DNA from: Akkermansiaceae bacterium
Lineage (GTDB): Bacteria; Verrucomicrobiota; Verrucomicrobiia; Verrucomicrobiales; Akkermansiaceae
Assembly: GCA_905182405.1 (NCBI GenBank)
Contig: CAJJBQ010000001.1
Location: 558,001-622,000, forward strand
Direction: 5' to 3'
DNA length: 64,000 nt
The notes below the pieces were generated by a model. The model worked only from the letters and a program-made list of their open reading frames with translations, had not been told where the DNA came from and did not search any database. Position numbers and translations under genes: made by a program. Position 1 is the first letter of the stretch. The number at the start of each line of letters is the position of its first letter. Positions 58,756 through 64,000 of the stretch are shown one piece after another.

Positions 58756-59802
58756 TTAAGGGAAATGGCAGTCGGGATGAAGCATTTCTCTGGTGAGTTG
58801 AAGAATCTCTTCAGGTTTTAAATCCGGGCCGATGAAGAGGCCGGAACAGGGGATCTTTGAAATTTGTCTGACGGGAATCGGACAAGGTGAAACTTTCGTG
58901 CCGACCCGTTCATAAAGAAAACGACGGTCAGGATCAGTGGTGATGGTGATCAAGGCCTTGGCTCGAATCACGGAATCAGGAAGCTGTTCCATCCAGGCTG
59001 GGATTTTTTCGGGATCCACGGCGGTTGGGAAAACAATATTGCATCCGGTAAATTCGTGCGCGAGTTGATGTTTATCGTGTAAGTGAGGTCTAGGGACCGA
59101 GGCTCCCATGTCTTCCACGGCATTTGAGCTTTCTTTTTGATGGACGACTGATGCCACGGCGTGGCCACTGTTTTTGCGGATGGCCTCGCCCAGAAGATTA
59201 CAAATCGAGGCTGCGGTTGTCTGACTTGCCCGTGCATTGATCCCTTCAATGGTCTGAATGAGCTCTTGCTCGGCGTTTTCAGAAAGGCCTTCAACGTGCG
59301 AAAGATGGTAGTGGCTTGCGGTTTCTAATTGGAGTGCTTCAAGATCCCGAAAGCGGGAGCGCTGGCCAAAGTAGCGTGAGTCGATGACGCAGACCTGCCA
59401 GCGCGGGTGCAGTAGGAATTGTGATTCCAAAAGGGTGAAACTTTCCTGCAGAGGCACCGGGTCGGCGGTTCCGTTGAGTTCAATCAAGAGCACTTCATGA
59501 GGGCTTTTTGTTGCGGCGAGAATCATGCCACAAAGTTCATCAAGACCTTCACAGCAGACACAAGATCCGGTGAGTGCGGCGACTGAAGCGGCCTGATCGC
59601 GCAGTGTCTCGCGATCAATCTGGGCATTTTCGCGATCATTCAGAAGCACGTCAGCCTGAATTTCCTCGCGCGAAAGTTCGCCTAGAATTTCCCGAAGAAA
59701 GGTCGTTTTTCCTGCTCCCAGAAATCCGGTAAGCATTAACATTGGACGCTTGGTTATCAGCTTCGGGAGATCACTAGCTCCGGTCTTTAGTGCGCTGTGC
59801 AT
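58756..59802 (-). CDS. COG0523-type metal-chaperone GTPase
   Basis: A 348-residue CobW/COG0523 GTPase. The start is ATG 59802 (MHSALKTGAS); the open frame upstream is not protein-like. Walker A is GFLGAGKT, the metal-binding GCxCC-type motif is seen as SCVCCEGL, the switch ELNGTADP replaces the usual ExxG, and a C-terminal domain follows. Members are often zinc-responsive chaperones under Zur. Its position downstream of the surface protein gene, across the intervening terminator, suggests partial co-transcription with it. The gene is divergent from nothing upstream and convergent with the Fur remnant. Confidence 0.87.
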   Translation of the reverse strand: MHSALKTGASDLPKLITKRPMLMLTGFLGAGKTTFLREILGELSREEIQADVLLNDRENAQIDRETLRDQAASVAALTGSCVCCEGLDELCGMILAATKSPHEVLLIELNGTADPVPLQESFTLLESQFLLHPRWQVCVIDSRYFGQRSRFRDLEALQLETASHYHLSHVEGLSENAEQELIQTIEGINARASQTTAASICNLLGEAIRKNSGHAVASVVHQKESSNAVEDMGASVPRPHLHDKHQLAHEFTGCNIVFPTAVDPEKIPAWMEQLPDSVIRAKALITITTDPDRRFLYERVGTKVSPCPIPVRQISKIPCSGLFIGPDLKPEEILQLTREMLHPDCHFP

Positions 59803-59825
59803 TTTGTCTTCAGGTAGAGGATAGA

Positions 59826-59860
59826 AAAAGACCGACCCGGCTTTGCGCGGGTCGGCCTTG
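59826..59860 (-). terminator. Terminator of the short PEP-CTERM surface protein gene
   Basis: On the minus strand GACCGACCCG / CGGGTCGGCC forms a 10-bp GC-rich stem followed by a T-rich run, just after the PEP-CTERM gene. It lies before the COG0523 gene, so read-through would be needed to reach it. Confidence 0.75.
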
Positions 59861-59881
59861 AAAACGAATGGGCGAACTTTT

Positions 59882-60622
59882 CTAACGTCGACGGCGGAGA
59901 AGGCCGAGCGCTCCGAGGGCTCCGAGGAGCGCGGTGCTTGGCTCAGGAACCACTTGGAAGGAGAAGGTCTCGGTATCGGTGAGAAGATCGGTTCCGTTGA
60001 GCATCGCGCTAACGGATAGCTCAACTTCCCACATTCCCGGTTCGGAGAAGCCGTAGTTGAAGTGATCATGTGCACCCGAGTTCATGTTGAGTTCGTTTCC
60101 GGCAGTGGTGTCGCCAGGTGAGTTGGTTGAAAAGAAGAACTCTGGCGTGCTGATTCCAGACTGTTGCCATAGGCTGAAATGACCGCTTCCGGATGGAGAG
60201 GTTACCGATCCCAGCGAGAAGGTGACTCCGCCAGGGAAGAGGCTGGCGTCCAGTTCTTCAGCCGCGATCCCAAGAAAAGGAACGCCAGGATTGTCACCTT
60301 GAGGAAGGATCCAAATGGGCGAACCATCTGCAACCCCGGTTCCGGTGTTCAAGACCGTGGTGCTGCCCATAGTGGCTTGGGTGGAAGCGGGAACCACGGT
60401 GGTGATATCGCCCGGCTCGAACTCCTCGCCGTCAGGAGCGTTACCGACAGGTGAGCCATCAAGGATGGCGTTTTCACCGAGGTGATAGTGAAGGAAGAAC
60501 TCCGGGCCATCACCTTCGTCTTCGTAAGCGATTCCAATATCACCGTGGTCGGCGGAGTAAAGGGCGGCAATTGATGGGTTGATAAGGGACCCGATAATAA
60601 GTAGCGATGCTTTGATTCTCAT
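59882..60622 (-). CDS. PEP-CTERM surface protein with choice-of-anchor-M-like domain
   Basis: A 246-residue exported protein with a signal peptide (ASLLIIGSLINPSIA) and a C-terminal PEP-CTERM signal (VPEPSTALLGALGALGLLRR). Between them is the domain formerly described as actinobacterial surface-anchored (choice-of-anchor M): SADHGDIGIAYEDEGDG, LHYHLGENAI and HDHFNYGFSEPGMWEVELS. Paired histidines in LHYHL and HDHFN suggest metal binding. A palindromic site 19-39 bp before the ATG may be its operator. The COG0523 gene lies downstream. Confidence 0.8.
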   Translation of the reverse strand: MRIKASLLIIGSLINPSIAALYSADHGDIGIAYEDEGDGPEFFLHYHLGENAILDGSPVGNAPDGEEFEPGDITTVVPASTQATMGSTTVLNTGTGVADGSPIWILPQGDNPGVPFLGIAAEELDASLFPGGVTFSLGSVTSPSGSGHFSLWQQSGISTPEFFFSTNSPGDTTAGNELNMNSGAHDHFNYGFSEPGMWEVELSVSAMLNGTDLLTDTETFSFQVVPEPSTALLGALGALGLLRRRR

Positions 60623-60640
60623 GCAGGGAAAGATTTACGC

Positions 60641-60661
60641 TAATGCAACTAACTTGCAATA
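60641..60661 (-). promoter_or_regulatory. Putative zinc-island operator, site 1
   Basis: A 21-bp imperfect palindrome with half-sites TAATGCAA and TTGCAATA, 19-39 bp before the short PEP-CTERM gene. Read toward that gene it matches the site at 62301-62321 in 16 of 21 or more positions, both having TATTGCA-N6-TTGCATTA. The size and symmetry are those of a Fur/Zur-family site. The regulator is inferred. Confidence 0.55.
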
Positions 60662-60687
60662 GTAAATTTTGCTATTTTGTGTTTTCT

Positions 60688-62319
60688 TCACTCAGCAATG
60701 AGGCGGAAGAACCATTTTTTGGGGACAGGAGAGAGTAGGAGTGAGCGCCGGATGAAGGGGGATACGGCGTTGCCTTCCTCGGCACCACTTTCTGCATATT
60801 CGAGCGGGCGCCCGCGGTTTTTTGGTCCGAGGGTGCGCCAGTTGACGAGGTCTGAACTGTCGCTGAGGAGAAGATTGGGTGAGGCTTCATCGAGGGGGTC
60901 TTTGGTGAGGTCGCGAAAGAAGGTGAAGCGTTGAGACGCAAGATCGTATCGCGGGAGGAAGTGGGAAGAGTCTGGATTGTCCCGGACGGGATCGGCACCG
61001 GCTGAGTCGAGGAGGAATTCCATGATATGGTCACAGCCATCTCCATTCCAATCGCCACTGGGATCCGCAAGACTGCCGGAGGGGAGATCGTAAGCGCGCT
61101 CGTAGCTGTCAGCCCAGTCGGCGAAGCTGTGTTGGAAGCCGATTCCTGCTACGCAGCGGATGACGAGAGGCGGGACTTTGGAGGCGGTGGGGTGAATGGG
61201 TTGGAAGGTGAGAGTATGGATGCCGGGCTCGGTGAATTTGAGATTTCCGGTCACCGCATTGGTGAGGTCGATTTGGTCGGCATCGGTGAGTCCATCTGCT
61301 GTTTGGAAGTGAGTGCCGAATGAAACTTCGCCAGGTCCGGTGTGTCGGGTGAGGCGGAGAGAGGCAGGATCTGTGAGGCTGCTTGCGGCTCCTGATTGAG
61401 CAAAGTCTGCGGAGAGACCGACGATGTCAGGGAAGTCTGTGCCGAGTGCATCGAAAGAGCACGGGCAAGAGAAGCCATCGTCTTCGGCCGAAGCGGCGGC
61501 GACGACGAGGGCGCGGCGGGGACCGTAAAGAACGCCGTTTTCTGGATCGCGAAGGGCGAGTGCCCAGTCTTGATCGAGGTGGCAAAGGGAGGCGTTGATT
61601 TCGGTAAGCTCGCCGGAGTGGGGAACCTGAAAGTGGAAGGTTTGACGATGGCTGGTATCTTCTCCGCTTGCCCGGAGCCGACCGGCAACTTCGAATTCGA
61701 GGAAGTAATTTCCGGGTTTTGAAAAGGCCCAGTTGAAGTGGCTGTGTGCACCGGCAGGGAGGGTTGGGATTTCGTCGCTTTCGTCGATGCCGTCGCGTGT
61801 TGTCAGGTAGACTTCATTGCCTCCGAGGGGGAGGGATTCCCATTGAGCGAATTGTCCGCCGCGGTCGGGGCCGGATCCGGTGGCGCTTTTGAGGGCGAAG
61901 CTGATCGTGCCGCGTCCGATGTTGCTGTAGTTATCTCCGACTCGGGTTTGGAAAATTCCGGCATCAGCGAGCACTCGCATGCCGAGGAAGTGGTTGGCCG
62001 AATCAAATGCTTGCGGGAGAACCCAGACGGTCTCGCCGGGATCTGCGAGGAAGGTGAAGCCATCCGGCAGAATGCCTTTGGCAAGAGGAGGTGCGATGAG
62101 GGTGAGCTGGTCCACCGGAAGTCGTCTGGTCTGGGTTCGATCATTGAAGTCGTTGTTCAGGTTATACGAGAGACCTAGGTTCCACCCATCGACGGGATCG
62201 TAGTCGGTCTGGATTCCGTGGTGACCGTAGATGAGCTCGAATTCTCGCGCTGATGATGGTGAGGAAACCAAAGCCAGCAGGCTCAGGAACAGCGATTTGT
62301 TATTGCATATTACTTGCAT
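60688..62319 (-). CDS. Larger choice-of-anchor-M-like surface protein
   Basis: A 543-residue exported protein with signal peptide SLFLSLLALVSSPSSA. The first 250 residues repeat the domain of the shorter neighbour (FELIYGHHGIQTDY, HSHFNWAFSKPGNYFLEFEV). A second copy spans about 250-400. The C-terminus has a DPSGDWNGDGCDHIMEFLLD calcium-type motif and a verrucomicrobial FFR-ending tail, and no PEP-CTERM. Histidine pairs GHHG and HSHFN could bind metal. The ATG at 62319 lies inside the putative operator, so the true start may be elsewhere. Divergent from the TonB receptor. Confidence 0.72.
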   Translation of the reverse strand: MQVICNNKSLFLSLLALVSSPSSAREFELIYGHHGIQTDYDPVDGWNLGLSYNLNNDFNDRTQTRRLPVDQLTLIAPPLAKGILPDGFTFLADPGETVWVLPQAFDSANHFLGMRVLADAGIFQTRVGDNYSNIGRGTISFALKSATGSGPDRGGQFAQWESLPLGGNEVYLTTRDGIDESDEIPTLPAGAHSHFNWAFSKPGNYFLEFEVAGRLRASGEDTSHRQTFHFQVPHSGELTEINASLCHLDQDWALALRDPENGVLYGPRRALVVAAASAEDDGFSCPCSFDALGTDFPDIVGLSADFAQSGAASSLTDPASLRLTRHTGPGEVSFGTHFQTADGLTDADQIDLTNAVTGNLKFTEPGIHTLTFQPIHPTASKVPPLVIRCVAGIGFQHSFADWADSYERAYDLPSGSLADPSGDWNGDGCDHIMEFLLDSAGADPVRDNPDSSHFLPRYDLASQRFTFFRDLTKDPLDEASPNLLLSDSSDLVNWRTLGPKNRGRPLEYAESGAEEGNAVSPFIRRSLLLSPVPKKWFFRLIAE

Positions 62320-62321
62320 TA
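62301..62321 (+). promoter_or_regulatory. Putative zinc-island operator, site 2
   Basis: A 21-bp imperfect palindrome with the half-sites TATTGCAT and TTGCATTA, located between the divergent surface protein and TonB receptor. It overlaps the annotated ATG of the former and lies 28-48 bp before GTG 62349 of the latter. It matches site 1 when that is read in reverse. Confidence 0.55.
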
Positions 62322-62348
62322 GTGCGGCGAGTAGTTACTGATCGCTCG

Positions 62349-64000
62349 GTGGAGAGCAAGAGAAAAATTACGATGCATTGCTGCTGGGTCATCCCGGCGA
62401 GTTTGATGATGGCGGGCGAATTGGAGCAGCCGGAAGGGGAGGCACCGGAGCCGCCGGTGAAGGATGAGGTAGAGCTTTTGGATCAGGGTAGTGCTGAGGA
62501 AGACGCAAAGAAAGAGGACTCAAAAGAGGGTTTAGAGATGGGGTCTGAGTTCCCAAGCGAGGAAGAGAATTTGGAAGCCTTGCCTGAGATTCCGCTTGAG
62601 GAGGGAAGCGAAGAGGAGGAAATGATAGACGAGGGAGGCTTGGAAGTGCTTCCCATTCCGGAGGAGCTTCTCACTGATCTGGGCGAGGACCCGGCGGCCG
62701 AAGACTTCGTCGATCCCATCGAGGTCTTACCGGACGATAGCCTGCTCCTGATGGCAGATGATGAGCTGCCAATGGTGGAAGAAGACGGGCTCGAGATGCT
62801 ACCGGAGATGGTGGTCACGGCGGAGGCCGAAGGAGGTGCGGTGGCCGTTTTTGGGGCTCCGTTGAGGGAAAACCCTCTGCTGAAATTTGGATCGGAAGGA
62901 ACTTCGGTGGTGGGAGGCCAAGAATTGCGACAAAAGCTGGGAGCGACCTTGGGCGAGACTTTGGCCTCGCAACCCGGAGTGTCGGCGAGTTCCTATTCGC
63001 CGGGCATCTCGCGGCCTATCATTCGGGGGTTCGATGGCGTGAGAGTGAGGGCATTACGCGACGGATTGGGGACGATGGATTTGAGTGCGGATAGTCCTGA
63101 CCACGGGGTCTTGATTGATCTTCTGATGACTGAGGAGGTCGAGATTCATCGGGGACCAGCCTCTTTGCTTTTTGGAAACTCGGCTATCGGCGGAGCGATT
63201 AACACGCGGACGAGATATATCCCGTCGGTGGATCGAGGGGAGCGCTACGCGGCGATGTTGGCGGGTGGTTACGATACGCAGGGATCCGGGCATCACTGGT
63301 CAACGGCCGCTGAGATGCGGGGGGATTTTTGGGCCCTGGGATTTTCTGCGAGTCAGCGGAAGGCGGGTGATATTTCTATTTTCGGCAAGGCTTGGACGGA
63401 TGCCTATGATGACTTGGTGAATCCCCGGGTTTTTGTTCCCGGTGTGGGCGACCTGGAGCTGGAAAATCCAGACGGAAAACTGGCGAATTCATTTCATGAG
63501 CGCAGGAGTTGGTCCTTGGGGGGCCGGATTGGTTCGGAGGAAGGTTTTTCAGTTGGGGTTTCGTTTCAGAGCATGGATCAAGTCTATGGAATCCCGTACT
63601 ATTTTGCCGGAGACTCGACTGACTTGTTCGGCGACTTTTCGATTGATGCTAGCTTGCACAGGGGAGATCTGGAGATGAACTACCGCTTGGATCCGGAGGC
63701 ATGGCTCGATGAAGTCAGGTTCCGGTTTGGAGCGGGGCGGTATCAGCACCAAGAGATTTTCGAGGGGAGATTGACGGATGAGGGAAAACGATTTACCGAG
63801 ACCGCTTTTGACAAAGATGCCTTGGAAGGCCGCTTGGACTTTTACTTTGGAGAGGATGCGGAGTGGTCAGGGGTGTTTGGGGCGCAGTTTAACAATGACG
63901 ATCTAGCGATCGAGCGGGTGGTGGTCCCTCCTCCGACGCTTTTTACGGAAACGTCACGGATTGAGTCTGAGAGTCTGGGACTATTTTCATTGAACCGCTG
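62349..64000 (+). CDS. TonB-dependent receptor, ZnuD-like, with acidic N-terminal extension (partial)
   Basis: The frame runs off the right edge after about 550 codons. It starts at GTG 62349, which gives a basic n-region KRK and a hydrophobic signal; ATG 62373 is an alternative without the basic residues. A stretch of about 130 residues is very acidic, with about 50 Asp or Glu. Then comes a TonB-box-like MVVTA near residue 156. The plug domain follows with QPGVSASSYSPGISRPIIRG, GLGTMDLSADSPDHGV and IHRGPASLLFGNSAIGG, close to ZnuD-type zinc receptors. Barrel strands begin with GGYDTQGSGHHWS. It probably takes up zinc across the outer membrane, which is inferred. Confidence 0.85.
   Translation, partial: MESKRKITMHCCWVIPASLMMAGELEQPEGEAPEPPVKDEVELLDQGSAEEDAKKEDSKEGLEMGSEFPSEEENLEALPEIPLEEGSEEEEMIDEGGLEVLPIPEELLTDLGEDPAAEDFVDPIEVLPDDSLLLMADDELPMVEEDGLEMLPEMVVTAEAEGGAVAVFGAPLRENPLLKFGSEGTSVVGGQELRQKLGATLGETLASQPGVSASSYSPGISRPIIRGFDGVRVRALRDGLGTMDLSADSPDHGVLIDLLMTEEVEIHRGPASLLFGNSAIGGAINTRTRYIPSVDRGERYAAMLAGGYDTQGSGHHWSTAAEMRGDFWALGFSASQRKAGDISIFGKAWTDAYDDLVNPRVFVPGVGDLELENPDGKLANSFHERRSWSLGGRIGSEEGFSVGVSFQSMDQVYGIPYYFAGDSTDLFGDFSIDASLHRGDLEMNYRLDPEAWLDEVRFRFGAGRYQHQEIFEGRLTDEGKRFTETAFDKDALEGRLDFYFGEDAEWSGVFGAQFNNDDLAIERVVVPPPTLFTETSRIESESLGLFSLNR

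Overview
The window comes from a verrucomicrobial bacterium, most likely a marine member of the Verrucomicrobiales. The evidence is the gene families: a planctomycete/verrucomicrobial DUF1549-DUF1553 cytochrome protein paired with a DUF1501 protein, a large secreted beta-propeller/cupredoxin protein, PEP-CTERM surface proteins, a Gfo/Idh/MocA oxidoreductase with a Tat-like leader, and a complete 16S-tRNA-Ala-tRNA-Ile-23S-5S operon whose 16S has a verrucomicrobial look. No database search could be run, so genus is not assigned.

Layout. 0-13.6 kb: lipid A acyltransferase and GT4 glycosyltransferase, a large secreted multidomain protein, pgk, a Tat oxidoreductase, a broken DUF4349 gene and the sdhCAB operon. 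13.7-14.8 kb: a defective IS3-family element. 15-20 kb: a DegP-type protease next to a paralogue that has lost its catalytic residues, then ychF. 20-35 kb: a mercaptohistidine-type methyltransferase, a four-repeat secreted protein, comM/yifB, a MOSC protein, a cyclophilin, a polyprenyl synthase, a lipoprotein, a VWA protein, an M48 protease, pgsA-nagA, then decayed genes and a pseudopilin. 35-40 kb: a graveyard of carbohydrate-active remnants, then a DtxR-type regulator whose stop overlaps the start of a thioredoxin-like lipoprotein. 40-46 kb: ispD, yqeY, a cysteine-less thioredoxin-fold protein, acyP and folP. 46.2-47.2 kb: a second copy of the same defective IS. 47.8-53.2 kb: the rRNA operon. 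53.4-58.3 kb: the DUF1549/DUF1501 pair. 58.5-64 kb: a probable zinc-acquisition island.

The two most interesting loci are these. (1) 37626-38180 is a thioredoxin-like lipoprotein in which the first cysteine of the W-C-G-P-C active site is a TGA codon. A hairpin that fits the bacterial SECIS rules follows at the right distance, so this is a candidate selenoprotein, translationally coupled to a metal-dependent regulator. (2) 58.5-64 kb holds a ZnuD-like TonB receptor with a long acidic N-terminal extension, two choice-of-anchor-M type surface proteins with His-x-His-Phe-Asn motifs, a COG0523 GTPase and a broken Fur/Zur-type gene. Two near-identical 21-bp palindromic sites sit at the starts of the two divergent units and look like a shared operator.

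The window is also rich in decayed genes: DUF4349, a leucine-rich repeat protein, a DUF1080 hydrolase, a secretin-like protein, GH29 fucosidase, discoidin, PEP-CTERM and Fur. Two proteins look like enzymes that lost their catalytic residues: the protease paralogue and a metalloprotease-like protein.
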